This document shows, in pieces, positions 49,706 to 58,762 of a stretch of DNA of 64,000 bases. The notes under the pieces are model-generated. The model was given only the letters and a program-made list of their open reading frames with translations, searched no databases and had not been told where the DNA came from. Source of the DNA: Dehalococcoidia bacterium. GTDB taxonomy: Bacteria > Chloroflexota > Dehalococcoidia > SHYB01. Both the position numbers and the translations under genes were made by a program. Numbering within the stretch: position 1 is the first letter of the stretch; each line of letters begins with the position of its first letter. The stretch lies in assembly GCA_009693015.1 (NCBI GenBank), contig SHYB01000005.1, forward strand, positions 1 through 64,000, read 5' to 3'.

Positions 49706-51169
49706 CTACCACGCCGTCCCCGGCCCCAGGTCCGGCAATCGCTGCGGGAACTTCAACCCGTCGCCGCAGCCTGCGCCCGACGGCAGCACCTTGCACGGGT
49801 TAAACAGCTCCGTCGCCCCGAACGCCGCCTTCAGCTTCTCCTGCGCCGCCAGGTCGTCCGCCGAAAAGATCAGCGGCATGAACTTTTTCTTCTCCAGCCC
49901 CACGCCATGCTCACCCGTGATCGACCCTCCCGCGTCAATGCACGCCTGCATGATCTCCGCCCCCGCCTCCAGCACCCGCTCGCTCTGCCCCGCGATACGC
50001 TCATCGAACGCCACGCACGGGTGCAGGTTGCCGTCCCCCGCGTGGAACACGTTGGCGATGGGAAAGCCGTAGCGCTTGCCGATCTCGTTGACCTGGCGCA
50101 GCACCGGCGTCAGCTTCGTCCGCGGCACCACGCCGTCCAAAATATAATAGTTCGGCGCCAGGCGTCCCAGCGCCCCGAAGGCGTTCTTCCGCGCCCACCA
50201 CAGGCGCTCCCGCTCCTCCGCCCGCGTCGCCGTCACGAACTGCGTGGCTCCCTGCTCGCGACACACGGCCTCCACCAGCGCCGCCTCCTCCACCGTGGAC
50301 TCCCGCAGCCCGTCCACCTCAATCAGCAGCACCGCCGCCGCGCCGTCCATATACGTCGCATCCGGCATAAGGGGCCGCACCGCCGTAATCGTCATCGCGT
50401 CAATCATCTCCAGCGCCGCCGGTACAATCCCCCGCGCGATGATCGCCGATACCGCCCCGCTCGCCTGCTCCATCTCGGGGAACGCCGCCACCATCGTCCG
50501 CACCGCCTCAGGGTTCGGCGTCAGCCGCACCACGATCTTCGTGGCGATCCCGATTGTCCCTTCCGACCCCACGAACAGCCCCGTCAGGTCATATCCAGGC
50601 CGGTCCTGCTCCTTGCCCCCCATCCACATCGCCTCCCCGCTGGGCAGCACCACCTCCATCCCCAGCGCATGGTTCGTCGTCACCCCGTACGCCAGGCAGT
50701 GCGGCCCGCCGGAGTTCTCCGCGATATTCCCCCCAATGGTGCACACCTTCTGGCTCGATGGGTCCGGCGCATAGTGCAGTCCGTAGCGGTGCGCCACCTG
50801 GCTCAGCTTGTAGTTCACCACCCCCGGCTCCACCACCGCCATGCGGTTCACCGCGTCCATCTCCAGGATGCGCGTCATGCGCGTCATGGCGATCACCACC
50901 CCCCCGCGCGGCGCCACCGCCCCGCCCGAAAGCCCCGTCCCCGCCCCACGAGGCACGATCGGCACCCCCGCCGCATTCGCCAGCCGCACGATCGCCGCCA
51001 CCTGCGCCGTCGTTGCAGGCGCAACCACCGCCTGCGGCGCATGCTTCCCTATGGACGCGTCGTACTCGAACACCACCATATCGTCCGGCGCATGCAGCAC
51101 CGCATCCGCCCCAACGATGCGCTGGAGCGCCGCGACCAGACTCCTGCTGCGCCTCTTCGTAGCCATCAT
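49706..51169 (-). CDS. glcD: glycolate oxidase FAD subunit GlcD
   Basis: A 487-residue FAD-linked oxidase/lactate dehydrogenase. FAD-binding motifs are GVPIVPRGAGTGLSGGAVAP and KVCTIGGNIAENSGGPHC. The catalytic C-terminal domain has NVFHAGDGNLHPCVAFDE and GSITGEHGVGLEKKKFMP, with active-site His and acidic residues. It oxidises glycolate (or a related 2-hydroxy acid) to glyoxylate. The ATG pair at 51169 has GGCGGCGGG upstream; an earlier ATG at 51274 is in frame and directly follows an A-rich region, so a longer form is possible. Confidence 0.93.
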   Translation of the reverse strand: MMATKRRSRSLVAALQRIVGADAVLHAPDDMVVFEYDASIGKHAPQAVVAPATTAQVAAIVRLANAAGVPIVPRGAGTGLSGGAVAPRGGVVIAMTRMTRILEMDAVNRMAVVEPGVVNYKLSQVAHRYGLHYAPDPSSQKVCTIGGNIAENSGGPHCLAYGVTTNHALGMEVVLPSGEAMWMGGKEQDRPGYDLTGLFVGSEGTIGIATKIVVRLTPNPEAVRTMVAAFPEMEQASGAVSAIIARGIVPAALEMIDAMTITAVRPLMPDATYMDGAAAVLLIEVDGLRESTVEEAALVEAVCREQGATQFVTATRAEERERLWWARKNAFGALGRLAPNYYILDGVVPRTKLTPVLRQVNEIGKRYGFPIANVFHAGDGNLHPCVAFDERIAGQSERVLEAGAEIMQACIDAGGSITGEHGVGLEKKKFMPLIFSADDLAAQEKLKAAFGATELFNPCKVLPSGAGCGDGLKFPQRLPDLGPGTAW

Positions 51170-51274
51170 CCCGCCGCCTGCCGCGCCCTCGCGGCGCACC
51201 TGCGCCTCGCTGACCATCCGCCTAAACTGGGGCGCAGGCCAATCGTAGGTGCCGGGCCGTGCCAGTGCAACCAT

Positions 51275-51304
51275 TCTTTTGCTATACTACTCTTTTGCTA
51301 TACT
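51275..51304 (+). promoter_or_regulatory. tandem extended -10 elements
   Basis: TCTTTTGCTATACT occurs twice with a 16-base period. Each has an extended -10, TGCTATACT. No -35 is obvious. They lie about 220 bases before the SDR gene at 51524 and next to the upstream end of glcD. Confidence 0.5.
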
Positions 51305-51523
51305 GCCGCCCACAGGACTCCTCTCCTGTTCTGCCAATCGGGGTGCCCCGGCGTGTCGGGAACGGGGTTTGGGGGATGGTTCACCGCATGCACCTGCCTC
51401 CCCCGTTTGCAGGGGAGAAGGTATGGCCGAGTCCCTTCCCCCGGCCTTGGGGGAAGGTTAGGATAGGGGCAACCAATATCCCCGCGGAATCGCGCACAGC
51501 TTCCGCGTACAGGAGCGCCAGAC
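51305..51523 (+). repeat. GC-rich palindromic intergenic sequence
   Basis: A non-coding interval with hairpins CCTTCCCCC/GGGGGAAGG (51434-51457) and CTCCCC/GGGGAG just before it. The style resembles the palindromes in the btu operon spacer. AGGAG for the next gene lies at its end. No gene is seen. Confidence 0.5.
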
Positions 51524-52420
51524 GTGGGCGTCCTTGACGGAAAAAACGCCATCGTCACCGGCGCAGGCCGGGGGCTGGGCCGCGCCTACGCCCTCGCCCT
51601 CGCCGCCGCAGGGGCACGCGTCCTCGTCAACGATATTGACGCCGCCGAAGCCCAGGCCGTCGCCGCCGCAATCACCAGCGCCGGCGGCAGCGCCGCCGCC
51701 AATACCGATAGCGTCGCCGGCTGGGACTCCTCCCGCCGCATCGTCCAGCACTGCACCGACGCCTTCGGTCCCGTGGACACCCTGGTCAACAACGCCGGCG
51801 TCATGCGCCTCACCCCCGTCTGGCAGATCACCGAGCAAGAGATCGACCAGACCCTCGCCGTCAACCTCAAAGGCGCCCTCTGCCTCTCCCGCCACGCCCT
51901 CGATGTCATGCTCCCCCGCCGCGCTGGGTGCATCATCAACGTCACCAGCGGCGCCCAGGCCGGCCTCACCCACCGCGCCGTCTACGGCGCCACCAAGGCC
52001 GCCCTCGCCGGCCTCACCTACGCCATGGCCCTCGATCTCGCCCCACACAACATCCGCGTCAACGCCATCTCCCCCGTCGGCCAGACCCGCATGGCCCAGG
52101 CCACCATCGAAGCCGGCCTCGCCGACAAGCCCTCTTGGCCCCCCGAGCTTGTCGCCCCCCTCGTCGTCTTCCTCGCCAGCGACGACGCCTCCTACATCAC
52201 CGGCCAGGTCGTGCGCCTCGCCGGAAAGTTCCTCAGCCTCTACTCCCACCCGCGATCCATCCACCCTGTCATCAACAACGGCGGCTGGGCGCTCGACGAC
52301 CTCCAGCGCTACTTCAAGCGCACCCTCGGCCGGTGCCTGGAACCTGTCGGCCAGGACCAGACGCAGTACCATTACTATCAGGGCCTCGGCGCACCCGCGT
52401 CCGCCGCGGCGGAACTCTAA
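51524..52420 (+). CDS. short-chain dehydrogenase/reductase (SDR)
   Basis: A 298-residue SDR. The cofactor motif is VTGAGRGLGRAYALA, followed by VNDID, where Asp favours NAD(H). VNNAGVM is the structural motif, the Ser is in NVTSGAQ, and the active pair is VYGATKAALA. The C-terminal 60 residues extend beyond the usual fold with YSHPRSIHPVINNGGWALDD, typical of larger SDRs acting on acyl-CoA or bulky substrates. GTG 51524 follows AGGAG. It lies between glcD and glycerate kinase; a tartronate-semialdehyde role is unlikely since that enzyme is a different family. Confidence 0.85.
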   Translation: MGVLDGKNAIVTGAGRGLGRAYALALAAAGARVLVNDIDAAEAQAVAAAITSAGGSAAANTDSVAGWDSSRRIVQHCTDAFGPVDTLVNNAGVMRLTPVWQITEQEIDQTLAVNLKGALCLSRHALDVMLPRRAGCIINVTSGAQAGLTHRAVYGATKAALAGLTYAMALDLAPHNIRVNAISPVGQTRMAQATIEAGLADKPSWPPELVAPLVVFLASDDASYITGQVVRLAGKFLSLYSHPRSIHPVINNGGWALDDLQRYFKRTLGRCLEPVGQDQTQYHYYQGLGAPASAAAEL

Positions 52421-52479
52421 CCCGCGCGCCCTCTAGCACCGGAGCATTCGTGTTGCATAGGCCTCTCCTTGCACAGCGC

Positions 52480-52790
52480 TCAGTGACACTTCCCTTGGGT
52501 ACAGCAGCTTTCCTTCCTGGAGTGTTTCCAAAGAGAGGCGACGCCTCTCTTTGGCAGAGGGCACGGGGGATGTGCCCCCGTTCTCTCTGTCAACCCATGT
52601 GGGCGGGCGGGCGGGAGCAGCGAGGTTTGCTATGGGCGCGAGGCAGCGCTCTCTTCCTGGGGTTCTGCCAAAGAGGAGACAGGCCCCTCCTTGGCAGAGA
52701 GCGTAGAAGATATGCCCCTGTACCCTCACACAACGCACGTGCGCGGGCGGGGGGGACAGCCGGGGTCTGTCACCCGCACCCGGCAGCGCA
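52480..52790 (+). repeat. imperfect tandem repeat of a palindromic element
   Basis: Two related units of about 130 bases follow each other. Each has a TTCCTGG stretch, an inverted repeat around CAAAGAG, a GGCAGAG motif and a G-rich GCGGGCGGG stretch. In unit 1 CCAAAGAGAGGC pairs perfectly with GCCTCTCTTTGG. No gene is supportable in this interval between the SDR and glycerate kinase genes. Confidence 0.55.
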
Positions 52791-52811
52791 CAGGAGCGCG
52801 GCCCCCGCCCC

Positions 52812-53930
52812 ATGAAAATCGTCTGCGCCCCCCAAGCCTTCAAGGGCAGCCTCAAGGCCCTCGATGCCGCCCTCGCCATGCGTGATGGCATCCTCGCCGT
52901 CTTCCCTGACGCAGATGCCGTCATCGCCCCCATGGCCGACGGCGGCGACGACACCCTCGACGTCCTCGTCACCGCCACCAGCGGCCGCTACTTCTCCACC
53001 CGCGTCACCGGCCCCCTCGGCGCTCCCGTCGAAGCCCAGTGGGGCGTCCTCGGCGATGCCCGCACCGCCGTCATAGAAATGGCCTGCGCCTCCGGCCTTC
53101 GCCTTCTCCCCCTGCGCCGGCGCGATCCGCGCGTCACCACCACCTACGGCACCGGCGAGCTCCTCCGCGCCGCGCTCGATGCCGGCTACCGCCGTATCGT
53201 CGTCGGCGTCGGCGGCAGCGCCACCGTGGATGGCGGCGCCGGCGCCGCATCTGCCCTCGGCGCACGCTTTCTCGGTGCTCGTGGCGTCCCCCTCCCTCCC
53301 GGCGGCGCTGCCCTTGCACGCCTGCACTCCATTGACCTCTCCGGGGTAGACCCTCGCACACGCGCCGCGGAAATCATCGTCGCCTGTGACGTCAACATGA
53401 CCCTCGGCGGCGAAGAAGGCGCCTGGCTCTTCGCCGCCCAGAAAGGCGCCTCCCCCGCCGTCGCCGCCGAGCTTCGCGCCGCACTGGAGCATTTCGCCCG
53501 CGTCGTCGAACGCTCCCTGGGCATCTCCCTCGCCACCCTCCCCCGCGGCGGGCCCGCCGGCGGACTCTCCGGCGGCCTCCACGCCTTCGCCGCCGCGCGC
53601 CTCGTCCAGGGCGCAGACCTCGTCCTCCAACTCACCCGCCTCGAGCGCCACTTCGCCGGCGCCGATCTTGTCCTCATCGGCGAAGGCCGCATGGACGCCA
53701 CCTCCTTCCACGGCAAAGGCCCCTCCGTCCTCGCCGCCCACGCCCACGCCGCAGGCATCCCCGTCGCCGCCGTCGTCGGCCAGCTCGGCGACAACATGCC
53801 CGCCCTCGCCGCCTGGGGCATCCGCGACATCGCCTCCCTCCTTGACCTCGCCCCCTCCGAAGCCGCCGCCGAATCCCGCGCCGCCGCCTACATCACCCAG
53901 GCCACCATCGCCCTCCTCCGCCGCCTCTAA
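52812..53930 (+). CDS. glycerate 2-kinase
   Basis: A 372-residue enzyme of the GarK/GlxK family. It begins MKIVCAPQAFKGSLKALDAA. PMADGGDDTLDVLV, GVGGSATVDGGAGAASALGA and VACDVNMTLGGEEGAWLFAA match the family, as does LVLIGEGRMDATSFHGKGPS near the end. It phosphorylates glycerate to 2-phosphoglycerate, the exit of glyoxylate/glycerate metabolism into glycolysis. The start has no strong SD (AGGAGCGCGG lies farther upstream). Proximity to glcDEF and the aminotransferase supports a shared pathway. Confidence 0.92.
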   Translation: MKIVCAPQAFKGSLKALDAALAMRDGILAVFPDADAVIAPMADGGDDTLDVLVTATSGRYFSTRVTGPLGAPVEAQWGVLGDARTAVIEMACASGLRLLPLRRRDPRVTTTYGTGELLRAALDAGYRRIVVGVGGSATVDGGAGAASALGARFLGARGVPLPPGGAALARLHSIDLSGVDPRTRAAEIIVACDVNMTLGGEEGAWLFAAQKGASPAVAAELRAALEHFARVVERSLGISLATLPRGGPAGGLSGGLHAFAAARLVQGADLVLQLTRLERHFAGADLVLIGEGRMDATSFHGKGPSVLAAHAHAAGIPVAAVVGQLGDNMPALAAWGIRDIASLLDLAPSEAAAESRAAAYITQATIALLRRL

Positions 53931-53943
53931 CCCCCGTCACCGC

Positions 53944-53979
53944 GGCCCTGCTTTGTGCGCCTGCCGGTCATTCGCCCCC
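53944..53979 (+). repeat. dispersed intergenic repeat, copy 5
   Basis: CTGCTTTGTGCGCCTGCCGG followed by TCATTCGCCCC, 14 bases after the glycerate kinase stop and before the response regulator. Confidence 0.65.
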
Positions 53980-54044
53980 GCCCTCCCTCCCCCCTTCCGC
54001 CGCCACAGCGTCTCCCGTCTATAATGATGCCGGAGACTACCCCC

Positions 54045-54749
<705 letters not shown>

Positions 54750-54750
54750 G

Positions 54751-56544
54751 ATGACCCGCAGCCTCCGCTGGCGAACGCTCACCCTCCTTCTCGTCTTGCT
54801 CCTCGCCGTCTTCCTCCCCCTTGGCGTACTCGCCTCCCGCCACGCCCGCACCCTCGCCGCCGGCGCCATCACTGATCGCGCCTCCTCGGAGGCCCGCGCC
54901 CTCGCCCACGCAGGCAGCACGGCCATCGCTGGCGGCACAGCCCTCAATCCTGCGGGCAGCATGGATTGGGTCTCCGCCTCCTCGCGTGCCATCCTCTCTC
55001 CAGGCGCCTTCATCCTCGTCGTGGACACTCGCGGCCTCGTCCTCTTCACCAACGAACCCTCCTCCACCCAGGCCCAGGCCGCCGCCCCGGAAATCGTCGC
55101 CGCCCTCAACGGCCTGCCCTCCCGCGCCGTTCGCGCCACCGCCTGGAGCCGCGACCCCGTGCAACTTGCCGCCGCGCCCATCCGCGCCGGCGATGCTATC
55201 CTCGGCGTCGTCCGCGTCAGCGCCCCCCGTGACGCCGCCGGCCATGCCGCACGCCTGGCCGCCCTGCGCGTGGCGGGCTTCGGCCTCGCCCTCGCCGCCG
55301 TCCTTGCCGCCTGCCTCTGGTGGCTTAGCGCCCGCATCCTCCGCGCCTCCGACTACCTCGCCTCTATCGCCCGCCGTGTCGCCGCCGGCGCCCTCGAAGA
55401 ACGCGCCGGCATGCCCGCCTTCGCCGAAGCCGAAGGCCTCACCCGCGCCGTCAACGATATGGCCCACAGCCTCGCCCTCCAGGTCCGCCAGGGACTCCGC
55501 GAGCGCGATACCCTCTCCGCCATCCTCAACAGCATGGCTGACGGCCTCCTCGCCATAGACCCCGGCGGCATGGTAGTCCTTGCAAACGCAACCGCACAGG
55601 AACTATTCCCCGGCGGCATCACCGGCCGGCGCTTCATGGCCGTCGTCCGCGATCATGAGATGCAGCGCCTCCTCCGCACCGCCCTGGAGACCGGCCGCCG
55701 CCAGTCCTCCTTTGTGGACCAGGGCCCCGATCTCAAACACCTCCACATCAGCGCCACCCCCCTGCATGATAGCGCCGGCCTCTCCGCCATCGTCCTCCTC
55801 CAGGACCAGACCGAGCTGCGCCGCCTCGAAGCCGTCCGCCGTGATTTCGTCACCAACGTCTCCCATGAGCTCCGCACCCCCCTCGCCTCCATCAAGGCCG
55901 CCGTGGAAACCCTCCAGGGCGGCGCATCCCGCGATCCCCAAGCCGGCCCCGAGTTCCTCCAGCGCATCGGCGTCGAGGTTGACCACCTCACCGCCCTCGT
56001 CCAGCAACTCCTCAACCTCTCCCGCCTGGAAACCGGCCGCGTCCAATTTGATTTCGCCCCCCTCGATCTCTCCCTCGTCCTCGCCGAAGCCCTCAACCGC
56101 CTCCAGCCCCAGGCCCAGCGCCAGCGCGTCGCCCTCTCCCTCAACGTCCCCTCCGGCCTTCCCCCCGCCTGGGCTGACCCCGCCGCACTGCATGAGATCC
56201 TCCTCAACCTCGTGGACAACGCCATCAAGTTCACCCCCCCCGGCGGCAATATCTCCGTCGCCGCGCGCCAGGACGCCGGCATGCTGGAGATCGCCGTCGC
56301 TGATTCCGGCAAAGGCATCGCCCCACAAGACCTGCCCCATATCTTCGAGCGCTTCTACAAGGCAGACCGCTCCCGCTCCAGCCCAGGCGCCGGCCTCGGA
56401 CTCTCCCTCACCCGGCACATCATCCTCGGCCACGGCGGGCGCGTCTGGGTGGAAAGCCAGCCCGGCCGCGGCGCCACCTTCCGCTTCACCCTCCAGCACG
56501 CCCCCCCTGCCGCGCCGGAGCGCAAGCGTCCCCAGTCTCCCTGA
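54751..56544 (+). CDS. PhoR-like sensor histidine kinase
   Basis: A 597-residue membrane kinase. A first helix (TLTLLLVLLLAVFLPLGVLA) and a second near residue 175 frame an extracytoplasmic sensor. HAMP and PAS domains follow, the latter with ILNSMADGLLAIDPGGMVVLANA. The HisKA site is FVTNVSHELRTPLASIKAA. The ATPase domain has NLVDNAIKFTPPGG, VADSGKGIAPQDLPHIFERF and GAGLGLSLTRHIILGHGG. Domain order matches PhoR/ResE. With the PhoB-like partner it may sense phosphate, but no pst or pho genes are in the window. Confidence 0.92.
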   Translation: MTRSLRWRTLTLLLVLLLAVFLPLGVLASRHARTLAAGAITDRASSEARALAHAGSTAIAGGTALNPAGSMDWVSASSRAILSPGAFILVVDTRGLVLFTNEPSSTQAQAAAPEIVAALNGLPSRAVRATAWSRDPVQLAAAPIRAGDAILGVVRVSAPRDAAGHAARLAALRVAGFGLALAAVLAACLWWLSARILRASDYLASIARRVAAGALEERAGMPAFAEAEGLTRAVNDMAHSLALQVRQGLRERDTLSAILNSMADGLLAIDPGGMVVLANATAQELFPGGITGRRFMAVVRDHEMQRLLRTALETGRRQSSFVDQGPDLKHLHISATPLHDSAGLSAIVLLQDQTELRRLEAVRRDFVTNVSHELRTPLASIKAAVETLQGGASRDPQAGPEFLQRIGVEVDHLTALVQQLLNLSRLETGRVQFDFAPLDLSLVLAEALNRLQPQAQRQRVALSLNVPSGLPPAWADPAALHEILLNLVDNAIKFTPPGGNISVAARQDAGMLEIAVADSGKGIAPQDLPHIFERFYKADRSRSSPGAGLGLSLTRHIILGHGGRVWVESQPGRGATFRFTLQHAPPAAPERKRPQSP

Positions 56545-56550
56545 AGTGAT

Positions 56551-56579
56551 TTGCCGCCGCGCCCCATTTCCGCTATCCT
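56551..56579 (+). promoter_or_regulatory. promoter of the bL25 gene
   Basis: TTGCCG (56551-56556), 17-base spacer and TATCCT (56574-56579), with a leader of about 28 bases. Confidence 0.55.
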
Positions 56580-56613
56580 TATAGATTGAATCCTTCCTTC
56601 AGAGAGTACACCC

Positions 56614-57414
56614 ATGAGCCCCGTCAGCATTGAAGTCCGCCGCCGCGCCATCACCGGCAAACACAACCGCTTCCTCCGCCGTGCCGGCATCACCCCCGCC
56701 AACCTCTACGGCGCCGGCATAGAGTCCCTCTCCCTCCAGGTAGAGACCAAGGCCCTCCTCAAGACCCTTGCCGCCACCTCCCGCAACACCCCCATCGAGT
56801 TGCGCGTCGTCGGCGATTCCTCCCCCAAGACCGCCTTCATCTGGAAGATTCAGCGCGACCCTGTCTCTGAGCAGGTCGTCCACGCCGATTTTTACCACGT
56901 CGACCCCTCCCGCAAAATGCGGGCCTTCGTCCCCGTTATCCTCGAAAACATCTCCTCCACCCTGGAGAAGCTCGACTTCCGCGTCGTCCTCATCCTCGAG
57001 CGGATCGAAGTCGAGTCGCTTCCCGCCGATCTTCCCGCCGAGTTCCACCTGGATGCCTCCAGCCTCCTCCACCTCGATGATGCCCTCCGCGTCTCCGATC
57101 TCCCCGTGATTGAAAAGGTCACCCTCCACGCCGAGCCCAACGCCTACGTCGCCCGCGTCCTCCGCATCATCCACAAGGTTGAGGTCGTGGAGACCCCCGT
57201 CGCGGAAGCCACCGCAGCTGTGCCCACCGCCGGCGACGAGGCCAAGAAGGCCGCCGAAGCCGCTGCGGGGGAAGAGGGCAAGCCCGAAGCTAAAGGTGGC
57301 GGCAAGCCCGATGCCAAAGGCGGCGGCAAGCCCGATGCCAAAGGCGGCGGCAAGCCCGATGCCAAGGGCGGCGGCAAGCCCCAGGCCAAGGGCGGCGGCA
57401 AGGACAAGAAGTAG
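56614..57414 (+). CDS. rplY: 50S ribosomal protein bL25 (CTC/TL5 type)
   Basis: A 266-residue bL25 with the general-stress CTC extension. The N-terminal 5S rRNA-binding domain starts EVRRRAITGKHNRFLRRAGI and has VVHADFYHVD. The TL5-type C-terminal beta domain has VPVILEN and LRVSDLPVIEKVTLHAEP. A tail of about 60 residues is Ala/Glu-rich and then carries four tandem 8-residue units, KGGGKPDA. The tail is lysine-rich and probably disordered. AGAGAG precedes the ATG. Confidence 0.93.
   Translation: MSPVSIEVRRRAITGKHNRFLRRAGITPANLYGAGIESLSLQVETKALLKTLAATSRNTPIELRVVGDSSPKTAFIWKIQRDPVSEQVVHADFYHVDPSRKMRAFVPVILENISSTLEKLDFRVVLILERIEVESLPADLPAEFHLDASSLLHLDDALRVSDLPVIEKVTLHAEPNAYVARVLRIIHKVEVVETPVAEATAAVPTAGDEAKKAAEAAAGEEGKPEAKGGGKPDAKGGGKPDAKGGGKPDAKGGGKPQAKGGGKDKK
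57292..57402 (+). repeat. rplY: 24-bp tandem repeats encoding the bL25 tail
   Basis: Four units of 24 bp (57292-57387) plus a partial fifth encode KGGGKPDA repeats. Copies 2 and 3 are identical at the DNA level, suggesting recent slippage or active length change. Confidence 0.9.
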
Positions 57415-57598
57415 CCGCTGCCCTGCGGGGCGCCGGCGCGCCGGGTTGCCCCTGCACCCCGGCGGACGTCTCACTCGCAACAAGCGTCGCTTGTCCTGTC
57501 GTTCTGAGTCCGCCGCAGGCCGGACGTGGCAACCTGGCGGGGCGGCGGCTGCTCCCTCGCTGCGCCCACCGGCTCACACCCGCCGCGCCGGCGCCCTG
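57415..57598. other. intergenic interval between bL25 and fmt
   Basis: No gene is seen. It contains the palindrome ACAAGCG/CGCTTGT (57479-57495) and a TGTCGTTCTGAGTCC stretch related to the intergenic repeat at 62904. Confidence 0.4.
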
Positions 57599-58540
57599 CT
57601 AGCTCGGCAGACGCTCCCCCGCAATCTCCGGGCGCCCCGTCAAAAACTCCTGCGCCGTCATCGCCCGCTTCCCCGCCGGCTGCACCCGGCGCACCAACAG
57701 CGCCCCTGCCCCAGCGCCGATCACCATCCCCTCCCCGCTCGCCGCCACAACTCCCGGCGCGCCGCCCGGCGCCCCTGCGTCCTGCCCTAGCGCACGCGCC
57801 TCCAGCACCTTCAGCCGCTCGCCGCGCCACAGCGTGAACGTCCCCGGCCACGGCCCCAGCGCCCGCACGCGGCGCGCCAGCTCCTCCGCCGGCCGCGAAA
57901 AGTCCAGCGCTCCATCCTCCGCCGCCAGCTTCCCGCACACCGTCGCCCGCGCAGCATCCTGCGCCCGCGGCGTCACCGCCCCAGCCAGCCACCCATCCAG
58001 CGTCTCGCACAACAGCTCCGCCCCCGCGCCTGCCAGCCGCGCCCCCAGCGCCGCCGCCGTATCCTCCTCGCCGATCTCCTCCTCCCGCTGCGCCAGCACC
58101 GGCCCCGTATCCATCCCCGCATCCAGCAGCATCACCGTCACCCCCGTCATCCGGTCGCCCGCAAGCACCGCCGCCGCAATCGGCGATGGCCCCCGCCACC
58201 GCGGCAGCAATGATGGATGCACATTCAGCGCTCCCCGGGACGGAATCTCAAGCACCTGTTGCGGCAGCAGCTTTCCGTACGCCACCACCGCCAGCACCTC
58301 CGGCTCCAGCCGCCGCAACTCCTCCACCGCCTCCGCCTGGCGAAAACTCTCCGGCGTCTTCACCCTCAAACCATGCCGGAGCGCCCACGCCTTCACCGGC
58401 GACTCCTCCACCTTCCTCCCGCGTCCCGCCGGACGATCCGGCTGCGTATACACCGCCGCGATCGTATGCCGGCTTTCGTGCAGCCGCGCCAGCGATGGCA
58501 CGGCAAACTCCGGCGTCCCCATAAACACAATCGTCGCCAT
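57599..58540 (-). CDS. fmt: methionyl-tRNA formyltransferase
   Basis: A 313-residue enzyme of normal length. It begins ATIVFMGTPEFAVPSL; the 10-formyl-THF-binding and catalytic segments are ALNVHPSLLPRWRGPSPI and GVTVMLLDAGMDTGPVL. The C-terminal OB-fold domain has RVRALGPWPGTFT. It formylates initiator Met-tRNA. The ATG at 58540 has no SD, and a perfect minus-strand TATAAT ends seven bases before it, so the message is probably leaderless. The gene is not paired with def here. Confidence 0.95.
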   Translation of the reverse strand: MATIVFMGTPEFAVPSLARLHESRHTIAAVYTQPDRPAGRGRKVEESPVKAWALRHGLRVKTPESFRQAEAVEELRRLEPEVLAVVAYGKLLPQQVLEIPSRGALNVHPSLLPRWRGPSPIAAAVLAGDRMTGVTVMLLDAGMDTGPVLAQREEEIGEEDTAAALGARLAGAGAELLCETLDGWLAGAVTPRAQDAARATVCGKLAAEDGALDFSRPAEELARRVRALGPWPGTFTLWRGERLKVLEARALGQDAGAPGGAPGVVAASGEGMVIGAGAGALLVRRVQPAGKRAMTAQEFLTGRPEIAGERLPS

Positions 58541-58547
58541 GCGCACG

Positions 58548-58553
58548 ATTATA
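58548..58553 (-). promoter_or_regulatory. fmt: -10 element of fmt, leaderless geometry
   Basis: A perfect TATAAT on the minus strand, seven bases before the fmt ATG. Confidence 0.6.
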
Positions 58554-58675
58554 GGCGCGCCTTCATTCCCCTGTCTTGCGCCACGCACCACACACGGCAC
58601 GCTGGGGAGCGCCAATAATTTTTTGTCGTTGTCCCATCATGCCGAAAATTGGTGCAAACTCTGCACCCACGTCCC

Positions 58676-58704
58676 TTGACCTCCCTCGCCCGTCCATGTA
58701 GGCT
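58676..58704 (+). promoter_or_regulatory. dnaA: promoter of dnaA
   Basis: TTGACC (58676-58681), 17-base spacer and TAGGCT (58699-58704). The dnaA GTG lies 58 bases further, after AGAGGTAGT. No DnaA box is seen in this upstream region. Confidence 0.55.
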
Positions 58705-58762
58705 CATCCTTGTTCTTCTAGTAACTTTCTTTTTATCGCCCGCGCGTGTGCAGAGGTAGTCC

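Noticed and set aside
57292-57402. CRISPR or satellite array
   Set aside because: The 24-bp units are in frame inside bL25 and encode an 8-residue peptide repeat.
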